Shown one piece after another: positions 7,803 to 16,078 of a stretch of 42,944 nucleotides of DNA. A program made the position numbers and the translations under genes. The stretch is from contig DASRPD010000019.1 in NCBI GenBank assembly GCA_035646535.1, positions 1 to 42,944 of the forward strand. Direction: 5' to 3'. The notes under the pieces were generated by a model, which saw nothing but the letters and a program-made list of their open reading frames with translations, searched no databases and was not told the DNA's origin. Source of the DNA: DASRPD01 sp035646535. GTDB lineage: Bacteria > Actinomycetota > Acidimicrobiia > IMCC26256 > JANYLB01. The number at the start of each line of letters is the position of its first letter. Position 1 is the first letter of the stretch.

Positions 7803-7829
7803 CCGTCGGCCTCCGACGATCATGGCGCC

Positions 7830-8705
7830 GTGACCAATCCGATCTGGGACGACAGACCCACCCTCCGCCGACCGGTGCTCGTCGCAGGGTTCCGGGGATG
7901 GAACGACGCCGCCAATGCCGCCTCCGACACGCTGGCATGGCTCTCGACCCGGCTCGGGGCGCGCCCGTTCGCGCACCTTGACCCGCAACCGTTCTACGAC
8001 TTCCAGTCCACGCGACCCACGGTCGTGCTGCAACGCGGCGTCGCGACGCAGATCGTCTGGCCGGTGAACGAGTTCCTCGCCGCCCGCGCGCCGGGGACAC
8101 CACACGACTTCGTCTTCGTGCAGGGCTCCGAGCCGAACCTGCGCTGGCGCGAGTTCTGCGCAGCGATCGTGCGCGTCGCCGAAACCCTGAACGCCGAGCT
8201 CGTGGTGACGCTCGGCGCGCTGCTCGCCGACACACCCCACACCCGCCCACTGACGATCACCGGCACCGCGACGGACCCTGACCTGATCTCGCGCCTCGGT
8301 CTCGAGCGGTCACGCTACGAGGGACCCACCGGGATCGTCGGCGTGCTCCACGACGCGTGCCGGCGCGCCGGGCTCGCGTCCGCGTCGCTGTGGGCCCCGG
8401 TACCGCACTACGTCGCGTCGCCCCCGAACCCCGCGGCAATCAGGGAGCTGGTCGCCCGCCTGACGACGCTCACCGGTCTACACGTCGATCTGACGGAGCT
8501 GGACCTCGCCGCGCAAGGCTGGCGAGATCGCGTGAGTGCCGCCGTCGCGGGTGATCCCGAGACCCAGACCTACGTCCATGAGCTCGAGACCCGCTTCGAC
8601 ACGGTGGCCGACGGTCGAGATGCCGACGAGCTCCCGTCGGGTGAGGACCTCGCGGCCGAGCTCGAGCGGTATCTCCGCGACCGGCGCGACCAGCGCGACG
8701 ACTGA
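7830..8705 (+). CDS. PAC2-family protein
   Basis: A 291-residue PAC2 protein (PF09754). Typical segments are LVAGFRGWNDAANAAS (17-32), a central LVVTLGALLADTPHTRP block and the downstream GPTGIVGVLHDA and APVPHYVA segments. The family is named for eukaryotic proteasome assembly chaperone 2 and is widespread in actinobacteria, where its role is not settled. The C-terminal 60 residues are acidic and helical. GTG 7830 is the first start after the preceding stop; GATCAT lies 6 bases ahead and could be a weak leaderless -10. It converges on the M20 peptidase gene with only 5 bases between the two stop codons, so no terminator can lie between them. Confidence 0.9.
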   Translation: MTNPIWDDRPTLRRPVLVAGFRGWNDAANAASDTLAWLSTRLGARPFAHLDPQPFYDFQSTRPTVVLQRGVATQIVWPVNEFLAARAPGTPHDFVFVQGSEPNLRWREFCAAIVRVAETLNAELVVTLGALLADTPHTRPLTITGTATDPDLISRLGLERSRYEGPTGIVGVLHDACRRAGLASASLWAPVPHYVASPPNPAAIRELVARLTTLTGLHVDLTELDLAAQGWRDRVSAAVAGDPETQTYVHELETRFDTVADGRDADELPSGEDLAAELERYLRDRRDQRDD

Positions 8706-8710
8706 ACGCG

Positions 8711-10051
8711 TCAGGTGAGAAGGTCCTCGGCCACCGCGAGCCACAGCTCGGTCGACAGCCGCAGTGACTCCTGGTCGACGCGCTCGTCGTTGCCGTGGAA
8801 CATCGCCGCGTAGTCCTCGAAGCGCAAGCGGCGGCTGAACAACCCGAACCCGTAGCCGACTGACCCGGCGCGCCGGAAGAACCGGTTGTCCGTACCGCCG
8901 GTCATGATGAACGGCACGAGGGCGGACCCTTCGCACAGCCGACCCGACGCCCGGCCCAACACGTCCCACAGCGCGGTGTCGCGGGGTGACTCGGTGGACG
9001 GGTCGTCGTTCGACTCGATCTCGACGTGATCGATCAGATCACCGATCGCGTCGAGGAGCATCGCGCGGGTCTCCTCGCTGGTCTGGCCGGGCAGGGTGCG
9101 GATGTCGACCTGCAGCTCGACCGAGTCCGGGATGATGTTGGTCTTCGTGCCGCCGTGCGCGACCGTCGGCGCGAACGTCGTGTGCGTGCACGAGTGCGCG
9201 AGGCGAGCGAGCCCGACGGGCAGCGTCTCCAAGAACTCGTCGAACCCACCCGGGTCGAGCAGACCCTTGCTCAGCTCGGGCGGAAAGTGCATGCGTTCCA
9301 CATAGGTTCGCCACGTCTCACTGAGCCGGGCCGGGGGTCGGTAGTCGGCGAGGCGACGCACGACCTCGGCCGCGGTGACGAGCGCGTTGTCGGTGCGGAA
9401 CGGCTGCGATGCGTGGCCGGGGGTTCCCCGAACCGTGAGCTGGGACCAGTAGGTGCCCTTCTCCTCCACCATCACCGGCAAGCGCGGGCCGTTCGGGGAC
9501 GGGATCTGGAAGCCGCCGGACTCGGTGAGGACGTAGTCGGCGACGATCGCGTCGGGTTCGTGCTCGGTGAGCCACTTGGCGCCCCAGGTGCCGAGGGCCT
9601 CCTCGTCGGCCACCGCCAGGTAGGCAAGCGTGCCGCGCGGCTTGAAGCCGCTCCGGGCGAGCCGCCGAAAGGCAACGGCCATCGACGCGGTGAGGTTGAG
9701 CATGTCGACCGCACCACGGCCCCACACGAAACCGTCGTCGACATCGGCGCCAAACGGGTCACGACTCCAGCCGCTCGGGTTCACCGGCACGACATCGGTG
9801 TGGCCCATGAGCAGCAGCGTCGGCGCTTCCGGGTCGGAACCCTCGATCTTGGTCAGCAGCGACTCCCGGCCGGGCTGCGGTTCGTACAGCTCGGTTTCCA
9901 GGCCCGTCTCACCCAGGTATTGCGCCAGCGTGTCGACGTTGCGGTTCTCGTGTCCCGAGCCCAGCGCGCCGTCGTTGACACACTCGTTGCGGATGAGGTG
10001 CTGGAGGAGGTCGATGACCTCGTTGGTGATCGCGGTTCCCTCGTCGGCCAC
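8711..10051 (-). CDS. M20-family metallopeptidase (zinc amidohydrolase)
   Basis: A 446-residue M20/M25/M40 enzyme with all catalytic features in place. GHTDVVP carries ligand H84 and catalytic D86. D116 in GRGAVDM is the bridging ligand. DEE (149-151) supplies the general base and a ligand. A dimerisation (lid) domain occupies about 195-320. Members hydrolyse N-acyl or peptide bonds of small amino-acid derivatives; specificity is not readable here. It follows the MBL-hydrolase gene by 34 bases on the same strand, so it is probably the last gene of a leftward operon. The gap itself holds TAGCGT-N6-GTG, so it may also have its own leaderless promoter. Confidence 0.92.
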   Translation of the reverse strand: MADEGTAITNEVIDLLQHLIRNECVNDGALGSGHENRNVDTLAQYLGETGLETELYEPQPGRESLLTKIEGSDPEAPTLLLMGHTDVVPVNPSGWSRDPFGADVDDGFVWGRGAVDMLNLTASMAVAFRRLARSGFKPRGTLAYLAVADEEALGTWGAKWLTEHEPDAIVADYVLTESGGFQIPSPNGPRLPVMVEEKGTYWSQLTVRGTPGHASQPFRTDNALVTAAEVVRRLADYRPPARLSETWRTYVERMHFPPELSKGLLDPGGFDEFLETLPVGLARLAHSCTHTTFAPTVAHGGTKTNIIPDSVELQVDIRTLPGQTSEETRAMLLDAIGDLIDHVEIESNDDPSTESPRDTALWDVLGRASGRLCEGSALVPFIMTGGTDNRFFRRAGSVGYGFGLFSRRLRFEDYAAMFHGNDERVDQESLRLSTELWLAVAEDLLT

Positions 10052-10057
10052 GGGCCA

Positions 10058-10063
10058 ACGCTA
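10058..10063 (-). promoter_or_regulatory. -10 box of a leaderless promoter for the M20 peptidase
   Basis: On the minus strand TAGCGT is followed by 6 bases and GTG 10051. It sits in the 34-base gap after the MBL-hydrolase stop, so it would act as an internal operon promoter. Confidence 0.45.
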
Positions 10064-10085
10064 CTGCGCGACCCGGGGCCGTGAC

Positions 10086-11312
10086 TCAGAGCCGGTAGAC
10101 GAGCCGTTCGCCTTCGCGCCACCGCTCGCCCCGGCCGCTGCCCACGAGGTGTTCCAGGTGCGCGAACGTCTCGCTCTCGGCCATGACGCCCCAATGGCGC
10201 TCCGGGAAGACCTCGTGGGAGAGCCCGACGACGTCCAGCGGACCGACCGCGGCCGACACGGCCCGCAGGAGCTCGGTGCGCTCGACATGGTGATCCTTGA
10301 TGGCCTCGACTCGGCCGGCCAGGTCGCCGAACGGGTGCCCATGGGCCGGGAGGGCGAGCTGCACTCCGTCGAGCGAGGCCACGAGATCGAGGGTCGCGAG
10401 GTAGGAGCGCAACGCGTCTGCTTTCCCCGAACCTGAGATGTGGGGCGTGATGGTCGGCAGCACGTGGTCGCCGGCGAGCAACACCCCGTGCTCGGGATCG
10501 AACAGACACAGGTGATCGAGGGTGTGACCGGGAGTATGGATCGCGAGCCATTGACGACCGGCGAGCTCGAGCGGCGCGCCGTGGCGGACGCGCCGGGTCG
10601 GGTCGGGTGGGTTGAACAGGAGACGCAGCGCCCGGATCATGACGCGCCGGCGAAACGGTGGCATCGGATGCTTGCCGCCACCCCAGGGTGTGTCACCCCC
10701 CCAAGGAGCGGAACGTCGCTGGTCCTGCCGGAGGACCTCGTCCGGTTCGCCGACCATCGCGGGTAGCTCCTCGAGCGACGGGCCGCGGTAGTTGGCGGCT
10801 TGCTCGATCGCGGCTCGTTCGATGCGCTCGGCCTCGTCGGCCGACAGCGTGGCCCCCCGCCGGCCGAACGACCACGTCGTGAACGCCTCGTGGGTGATGA
10901 GCTCCGCGTCGGCCGCACGGCGGATCCGACCGGCCGCCCCGAAGTGGTCGGGGTGCGAGTGCGTGACGATCACGGTGTGGATGTCACGCACGCGGTACCC
11001 CGCGGACCGCAGCCGAGACTTCATCGCCCTCCAGGACGCCGGACCGGGTAGCCCGGGATCGACGACCGCGATGCCGCGGTCGTCCTGGAGGACATACATG
11101 TTCACGTGACCCAGCCCCGGCATCCAGATCGGGAGCTGCATGCGCAGGATCCCGGGGGCGACCTCGGTCACCTCTTCGGACGCGGGCTCTTGTTCCTGCT
11201 TCGGCGGCCGCGCCGAGGGCGACGGGTCGGAAACGCGCTTCGGTTGGCCGTTCGACCTGTTCCGCCCGGATATCTCCAAGGAGTCACCCGGCCGAGGGGC
11301 GACATCAGTCAT
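10086..11312 (-). CDS. Metallo-beta-lactamase-fold hydrolase
   Basis: A 408-residue MBL-fold protein. The di-zinc motif THSHPDHFG (117-125) contributes H118, H120, D122 and H123; a further His lies in IHTPGHTLDH and an Asp in LLAGDH. The first 50 residues are disordered-looking (Ser/Pro/Lys/Glu). An insertion with WGGDTPWGGGKHPMPPF in the middle is unusual. The C-terminal helical region (HGHPFGDLAGRVEAIKDHH) resembles the LACTB2/glyoxalase-II-like group, so a thioester or other ester hydrolase is plausible. ATG 11312 was chosen because it overlaps the amidase stop as ATGA; the frame runs further upstream but would lie within the amidase gene. It is coupled to the amidase. Confidence 0.88.
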   Translation of the reverse strand: MTDVAPRPGDSLEISGRNRSNGQPKRVSDPSPSARPPKQEQEPASEEVTEVAPGILRMQLPIWMPGLGHVNMYVLQDDRGIAVVDPGLPGPASWRAMKSRLRSAGYRVRDIHTVIVTHSHPDHFGAAGRIRRAADAELITHEAFTTWSFGRRGATLSADEAERIERAAIEQAANYRGPSLEELPAMVGEPDEVLRQDQRRSAPWGGDTPWGGGKHPMPPFRRRVMIRALRLLFNPPDPTRRVRHGAPLELAGRQWLAIHTPGHTLDHLCLFDPEHGVLLAGDHVLPTITPHISGSGKADALRSYLATLDLVASLDGVQLALPAHGHPFGDLAGRVEAIKDHHVERTELLRAVSAAVGPLDVVGLSHEVFPERHWGVMAESETFAHLEHLVGSGRGERWREGERLVYRL

Positions 11313-12823
11313 CCGGCCAGGGTATCGGAAGGCCTCGGCGGGCCGTTCCGGGCGCGCCGGTCTGGGATCGCAGGTCTCAGGGCCGGGGCGGGGACCCCGT
11401 GCTCGTAGCCGGGCGCGAACTTCGGCCAGGGCCGGATCTCTTCGAGCACTGCCGCGCACGCCAGTGTCAGATCATCCTCGTGGCGCCGGCCGACGGCCTG
11501 GAGCGCAACGGGCATGTCGCCGACGAGCCCGGCCGGGATGCTGCAGCCCGGTTGGCCGGTCATGTTGAACGGCGCGGTGAATGCCGCGGAGAGGATCATC
11601 AGATCCACCTCGCGCCCGTCCACCTCGCCCGAGAGCACTCCCTCGGCCGCGAACGCGGTCGTCGCCGTTGTCGGCGTGAGCAGGACGTCGATCTCCGAGA
11701 ACAAGCCCGCGGTCGCCAGCAAGAGCTCCTGGCGTCGCTGCACCGCGGCACCGAGGTGGCGCGCTCGTAGCCTGGGCATCCCCTCGAACGAGGCACGGGC
11801 GAGGAAGTCGAGCTCGTCCTCTCGTCCGGTGGCATCGTCGAGGTGCCACGCAGCCATGTTCGGCGCGCCGAGCAAGCCCCAGGCGCGGCCCGGCTTGGGC
11901 AGGACCACGTCGACGTCGACCCATTCCATCCCTGCGCCGTCCACGAGCGCGTGCGCCGCATCGAGGACGACGCTCTCGACCTCAGGATCGACGACGCCGT
12001 AGCCGAGGGTGGACGACCAGGCCACCCGCTTGGCTCGGAGGCGTTCGCCGGCCGTGCCCGACACGACCATCGGCTCGTACGGCTCCGGCTTCGGCAGGGA
12101 CGTCGGATCGGTGAGCGTGGGGCCGGCGGTCACGTCGATGTAGCGCGCCGCGTCGCGCACCGACCGCACCATCGGTCCGTGTACGGACGTGAGCCCGGCG
12201 TCGAACGCCGCATCGGGTCCCGAGCCGATCCGACCGAAGGTGGATTTGAGACCCGGCAGGCCGCTGTAGGACGACGGGATCCGGATGGAGCCACCACCGT
12301 CGCTACCGGTGCAGAACGGGAGCATCCCCGACGACACCGCGGCAGCCGAACCTCCCGACGAGCCCCCGGGTGTGCGCTCGAGGTTCCAGGGGTTACGGGT
12401 CACGCCGTGGAGGGGGGAGTTGGTGAAGCTCGGGATCCCGAACTCCGGTGCCGTGGTGAGCCCGACCACGACCGCACCGGCGGCGCGCAGGCGAGCGACT
12501 TCGGCACAGTCGTGTGCCGCGAGCTCGTCCCGATACAGCATCGACGCGTGGGTGTCCGGAAGACCCTCGGCCTGGGCGAGCTCCTTGACCCCGAGCGGCA
12601 CGCCGGCGAACGGGCCCGGGTCAGCGCCGGTAGCGATCTCGGCATCGATCTCCGCGGCACGGGCCCGAGCCGACTCGGCGTCGAGGTACGCCATCGCGTT
12701 GAGCCGCGGGTTGATGGCCTCGATCCGGGCGAGGTGCGCGTCCACCACCTCGGTGGAGGTGATCTCACCGCGCCGGATCGCATCGGCGAGGTCCCATGCA
12801 TCACGAGCGTGGAGCTCGGTCAT
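11309..12823 (-). CDS. Amidase-signature family enzyme
   Basis: A 504-residue amidase-signature protein with the full Ser-cisSer-Lys triad: K80 in GVPLGVKEL, S155 in TPGGSSGGSAA and nucleophile S179 in GSDGGGSIRIPSS. The 24-residue spacing between the two Ser is the same as in fatty-acid amide hydrolase. Length is typical. Members hydrolyse linear amides, including fatty amides and N-acyl compounds; the acyltransferase encoded just upstream makes a lipid substrate thinkable, but that is inference. ATG 12823 overlaps the acyltransferase stop and the gene's own stop overlaps the MBL start, both as ATGA, so the three are one translationally coupled unit. Confidence 0.93.
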   Translation of the reverse strand: MTELHARDAWDLADAIRRGEITSTEVVDAHLARIEAINPRLNAMAYLDAESARARAAEIDAEIATGADPGPFAGVPLGVKELAQAEGLPDTHASMLYRDELAAHDCAEVARLRAAGAVVVGLTTAPEFGIPSFTNSPLHGVTRNPWNLERTPGGSSGGSAAAVSSGMLPFCTGSDGGGSIRIPSSYSGLPGLKSTFGRIGSGPDAAFDAGLTSVHGPMVRSVRDAARYIDVTAGPTLTDPTSLPKPEPYEPMVVSGTAGERLRAKRVAWSSTLGYGVVDPEVESVVLDAAHALVDGAGMEWVDVDVVLPKPGRAWGLLGAPNMAAWHLDDATGREDELDFLARASFEGMPRLRARHLGAAVQRRQELLLATAGLFSEIDVLLTPTTATTAFAAEGVLSGEVDGREVDLMILSAAFTAPFNMTGQPGCSIPAGLVGDMPVALQAVGRRHEDDLTLACAAVLEEIRPWPKFAPGYEHGVPAPALRPAIPDRRARNGPPRPSDTLAG

Positions 12824-14241
12824 GAAGGAATACCTTCCTGCTGCTCGGCGAGCTTGGAGAGCTCGACAAACGCGTCCTCGATCGCGCCTGCCAGCACGAG
12901 GAGGTCCGTGCAGGCCTCACGATCCGCGAACAACCCGAAGTGGAGCTCACCGCAGTACGAGAGGATCCCGACGACGACGGAGAGGTTGCCCGACAACGGC
13001 ACGATGGGAAACGCCTCGAGCATCCGTGCGCCCATGCAGTACAGGGGTACTTGCGGGCCGGGCACGTTCGTGATGATCAGATTGAAGAACGGCTGGTGGT
13101 GCACCGCCCGCGCGGCGAGCCCGAGCAGCGTCGGCGCCGCGTACTCGGTGAGATCGACGAGGAAGGCCGCACCCACCGCCTGCTCCTTCTCCTTCAGGTC
13201 GGCCGTCGTGTCTCGGATGGCCTCGAGTCGAGCGATCGGGTCGGCTTGGCCGACCGGCAGCGACACGAACATCCCCGACACCCGGTTGCCGAGCTGCATG
13301 TGCTCGTCGTCGCCGCGCACCGACACCGGACACATGACGCGGAGCGTCAGTCCCTCGACGTCGTCGCCGCGCGACTCGAGCAGTCGACGAAGGCCCCCGG
13401 CGACGCCGGCGAGGATGACATCGTTCACCGTGCCCCCGAGCGCGCGACGCACTGCTTTGACGCCATCGAGGGGCACGCGGACCGTCTCCAGCCGTCGGCT
13501 CCGTCCGACTGTCGCGTGGAGCGACGTCCGCGGTGCGACCATGTTGCGGTCGATGATGGACGACATCGACCGCGCGAGCCGAGTGGCATGCTCCACCGCG
13601 CGGCGGGGGCCCCGGACCGCGGCCCGGGCACTCCGGGCCATCTCCGTCGGCCGGGTGAAGCGCTCGCACACCGAGTCCGACAGGAGCCGGGCGGCGGCCG
13701 GCCCAGGCGCCGGCACCCACGGGGGCGCGTCGGCCGGCGTCGGTTCGGGCGTGAAATCGAGCAGCACCGTCGCGACATCGACACCGGAGACGCCGTCGAC
13801 GAGTGCATGGTGCGTCTTCTGGATCAACGCGACGTGACCGCCGGCGAGGCCTTCCACGAACCACAGCTCCCAGAGCGGCCGAGACCGGTCGAGCAGCTGG
13901 GCCTGGATGCGCGCGCACAACGTGAGGAGTTGCTCTCGCGAACCGGGCGCGGGCAGGGCGGTCAGGCGAACGTGGTACGTGATGTCGAAACGCTCGTCGT
14001 CCACCCAGACGGGGCGCCCTTGGGCCAGCGGAACGTCCATGATCCGACGACGAAACCGGGGGATGAGATGCAAGCGCGACCCGACGAGCTCCCGGGCGTC
14101 GGCGAGGCGGAAGCGACCCGCCTCGTCGAAGAACGGGCCGCCCTCGAAGACGCTCAACGCCCCGACGTGCATGGGCGTCTCGAGCCGTTCGAGATGCAGG
14201 AAGCTCGCATCCAGGGCACCGAGCCGATCGTAGGACGCCAT
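12820..14241 (-). CDS. Wax ester synthase / diacylglycerol acyltransferase (WS/DGAT family)
   Basis: A 473-residue bifunctional-type acyltransferase. The active-site motif HHALVDG (144-150) matches HHxxxDG, PLWE lies at 122-125, and the GTVNDVILAGVAGGLR block is the second conserved family region. In actinobacteria these enzymes esterify acyl-CoA to diacylglycerol or fatty alcohols for storage lipid, acting at the inner membrane face. The start is ATG 14241, preceded by TAGCAT and 6 bases with no Shine-Dalgarno sequence, so it is probably leaderless. It heads the coupled DGAT-amidase-MBL unit. No long-chain acyl-CoA ligase or phosphatidate phosphatase is adjacent. Confidence 0.93.
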   Translation of the reverse strand: MASYDRLGALDASFLHLERLETPMHVGALSVFEGGPFFDEAGRFRLADARELVGSRLHLIPRFRRRIMDVPLAQGRPVWVDDERFDITYHVRLTALPAPGSREQLLTLCARIQAQLLDRSRPLWELWFVEGLAGGHVALIQKTHHALVDGVSGVDVATVLLDFTPEPTPADAPPWVPAPGPAAARLLSDSVCERFTRPTEMARSARAAVRGPRRAVEHATRLARSMSSIIDRNMVAPRTSLHATVGRSRRLETVRVPLDGVKAVRRALGGTVNDVILAGVAGGLRRLLESRGDDVEGLTLRVMCPVSVRGDDEHMQLGNRVSGMFVSLPVGQADPIARLEAIRDTTADLKEKEQAVGAAFLVDLTEYAAPTLLGLAARAVHHQPFFNLIITNVPGPQVPLYCMGARMLEAFPIVPLSGNLSVVVGILSYCGELHFGLFADREACTDLLVLAGAIEDAFVELSKLAEQQEGIPS

Positions 14242-14247
14242 CGCTCG

Positions 14248-14253
14248 ATGCTA
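14248..14253 (-). promoter_or_regulatory. -10 box of a leaderless promoter for the WS/DGAT operon
   Basis: Minus-strand TAGCAT followed by 6 bases and ATG 14241. It lies in the 35-base gap after the lipoprotein gene. Confidence 0.55.
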
Positions 14254-14276
14254 GGCCCGAGCAGTGGGTGCGCGCC

Positions 14277-14726
14277 TCAACCGGTCGGCTGCGCGCAGTC
14301 GGTGATGCCGTACTCGACCGCGAACGCGTCGGCGTCGACTCGAATGTCCTCAGCCCGGTCGTTGGCGGCGATCGCGGCCTGGGGATCGTCGTTCGCGATC
14401 GCCTCGATCGACTCGTCGGCAAGATCGAGGGTCAGATTGATCTGCGTGAGCCACCGTTCGTGATCGGCCGCGTCCACCTCGGGCGGCACGAGTGCCCGGA
14501 GGCGACGAAGCGCGGCGCGCTGCTCGCTCACCACGCGCGCGAAGGCTTCGGCACTGGTCGCGCTGTCGAGCGGGTCCGGCGTCGCGACCCTTCCGATGCG
14601 ATCGTTGGCCCGGCGACATACGGCGTTTGCCCGGCGCGTCAGCTCGCCACGGGTCAAGGGTTCGGACCGCTTCGGACCCGAGCAGCCGACCAGCGCCACC
14701 GCCGCGCCCAGGACGCCGAGGATCAC
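14277..14726 (-). CDS. Small predicted lipoprotein, function unknown
   Basis: A 149-residue protein starting VILGVLGAAVALVGCSG: a hydrophobic stretch ending in a lipobox-like ALVGC (Cys15), so it is probably exported and lipid-anchored. The mature part is helical with a pair of Cys (CRRANDRIGR near the start and TDC near the end), reminiscent of DUF4142-like four-helix bundles, but I do not recognise a named family. The only ordinary start is GTG 14726, which leaves no positive charge before the hydrophobic core. In-frame codons just upstream read RSRARARR, an ideal signal-peptide n-region, so translation may begin further upstream at a rare codon. It lies upstream of the WS/DGAT gene on the same strand. 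Confidence 0.65.
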   Translation of the reverse strand: MILGVLGAAVALVGCSGPKRSEPLTRGELTRRANAVCRRANDRIGRVATPDPLDSATSAEAFARVVSEQRAALRRLRALVPPEVDAADHERWLTQINLTLDLADESIEAIANDDPQAAIAANDRAEDIRVDADAFAVEYGITDCAQPTG

Positions 14727-14809
14727 GACTCGCCGGGCGCGGGCGCGCGATCGTCGCGGGGCGGACCGGTGCTGTGGAATGCGCGCACCGTATCGTGCCC
14801 CATCGCACC

Positions 14810-14815
14810 TACCCT
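14810..14815 (+). promoter_or_regulatory. -10 box of a leaderless promoter
   Basis: TACCCT followed by 7 bases and GTG 14823. The match helps fix GTG 14823 as the start of the unknown gene even though the frame is open upstream. Confidence 0.55.
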
Positions 14816-14822
14816 GGCAGTC

Positions 14823-15329
14823 GTGACACCTGGAAGCGAACGAGTCGCCAGCGCTCTGTGGTGGATCAGCGCCGAGGTCGTGCTCACGCTCGACGCGCAG
14901 CTCGGCGTGCCGGTCGACAGCTACCTCAACGGGTCACAGACCTGGCTCATCGACAGTGGCCCGGTGACCCTCGAGTGGCGGTTGCATCCGGTCGGCGGGT
15001 TCGAGCTCCCCGCCGAGCTGTCGCACTACGACCTGTGGGAACAGGTCGTCGCGAGCCTGTCGTCAGGCTCGGCGCCCGACCACCTCGTCGTGGGCGCCGA
15101 CACGCGATCGCTGCGAGCCCTGTGGGACGGCCTCGAGTGCTTCGTGGCGTTCTCTGACGACGTCCGCGATGTCGAGCCGGCCAACCTCGCCCGCATCGCG
15201 ACGGAGCGGCTCGGGCTCGCGCCCGACCTGTGCGGCATCGTCGACCACGGACGAATCGCCGACGAGTGGCTTCGATCGGGCCGGGGCACGTCGATCGTCC
15301 GCATGCTGGCCGACGAGCTCGCCGGATAG
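14823..15329 (+). CDS. Conserved-looking protein of unknown function
   Basis: A 168-residue acidic protein (VTPGSERVASALWWISAEVV at its start) without signal peptide, membrane helix or Cys cluster. It looks globular, with SYLNGSQTWLIDSGPVTLEW in the first third and IVDHGRIADEWLRSGRG near the end. I do not recognise the family. Codon use is strongly GC at third positions throughout, as in flanking genes, which supports a real gene. The start is taken at GTG 14823 because TACCCT lies exactly 7 bases upstream. It is divergent from the small lipoprotein and converges on the Nudix gene, 31 bases away. Confidence 0.65.
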   Translation: MTPGSERVASALWWISAEVVLTLDAQLGVPVDSYLNGSQTWLIDSGPVTLEWRLHPVGGFELPAELSHYDLWEQVVASLSSGSAPDHLVVGADTRSLRALWDGLECFVAFSDDVRDVEPANLARIATERLGLAPDLCGIVDHGRIADEWLRSGRGTSIVRMLADELAG

Positions 15330-15360
15330 CGACCGGCGACGGAGAACCGGCACACCGCGA

Positions 15361-16068
15361 TCAGACGGGTTCGCCGCGCCACGGTGGGGTGCGCGGTGCA
15401 TCGAAGTCAGCCGGGCAGACCTCTCCGTCGATCGCCGCGAACGCGAGATCGACCCAGCGGTCGGCGCCCGCGAGAGGCCACGGCAGCGTGTCGCGCGAGT
15501 AGAAGCCGACCTGGCGCGTCTCGAGCGGGTGCGCGACCAGGCTGCCGCCGATGATCCGACAGTGGAAGACCAGGGAGTACATGGGTACGCGGGCGAACCC
15601 GAGCCTCAGGCCATCGAACGCCGCGATGAGCGAGACCGGCTCCACCTCGATGCCGGTCTCCTCGTACACCTCCTTGATCGCCACCTCGGCGGGCGAGTAG
15701 CCGACGTCAGCCCAGCCGACCGGATAGAGCCACACTCCCGAGTCGGCACGTTGGGTGAGCAGGATCTCGCCGTGTTCGTTCCCCACGACGGCCGCGACCG
15801 CGCACTTCGGCGTGACGTACCCGGCGACACCCTCGCCGATGGTCTCGATCCATTCGTCGTACAGGGCGTCCGCCTCGGCCTCTTCGATCGCGGCAGAACG
15901 CACGTCTGCCGCGACGCGCAACACCTCTTCGAAACGCTCACGTTCGTAGAGGCTCTCGGTGAACCCGAGGCCGGTCCGCGCGATGCCCGACAGCGTCTCG
16001 GCCCACCGCAGCAGGTCGACAACGGAGGGCCCTCCGGGAGACGACCCGGAGTCAGGGATGTCGGCCAC
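15361..16068 (-). CDS. Nudix-fold hydrolase with an atypical Nudix box
   Basis: A 235-residue protein with an N-terminal helical domain of about 85 residues (VVDLLRWAETLSGIARTGLG), as in Nudix proteins that carry a Nudix_N_2-type region, followed by the Nudix domain. The box runs from G118 to I140 (GWADVGYSPAEVAIKEVYEE, then TGI). The two metal-binding Glu of VYEETG are kept, but the Glu expected at 124 is Tyr and the usual Arg is Lys132. Substrate unknown. GTG 16068 lies 10 bases past the stop of the large GGDEF/EAL gene, so the two are probably cotranscribed. Members can process nucleoside diphosphate derivatives; a link to cyclic-di-GMP breakdown products is speculation. Confidence 0.85.
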   Translation of the reverse strand: MADIPDSGSSPGGPSVVDLLRWAETLSGIARTGLGFTESLYERERFEEVLRVAADVRSAAIEEAEADALYDEWIETIGEGVAGYVTPKCAVAAVVGNEHGEILLTQRADSGVWLYPVGWADVGYSPAEVAIKEVYEETGIEVEPVSLIAAFDGLRLGFARVPMYSLVFHCRIIGGSLVAHPLETRQVGFYSRDTLPWPLAGADRWVDLAFAAIDGEVCPADFDAPRTPPWRGEPV

Positions 16069-16078
16069 GGTCCCGAGC

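Noticed and set aside
11843..14463. Long plus-strand open frames opposite the amidase and WS/DGAT genes
   Set aside because: Both are antisense to complete, motif-bearing enzymes and show compositionally biased, domain-free translations.
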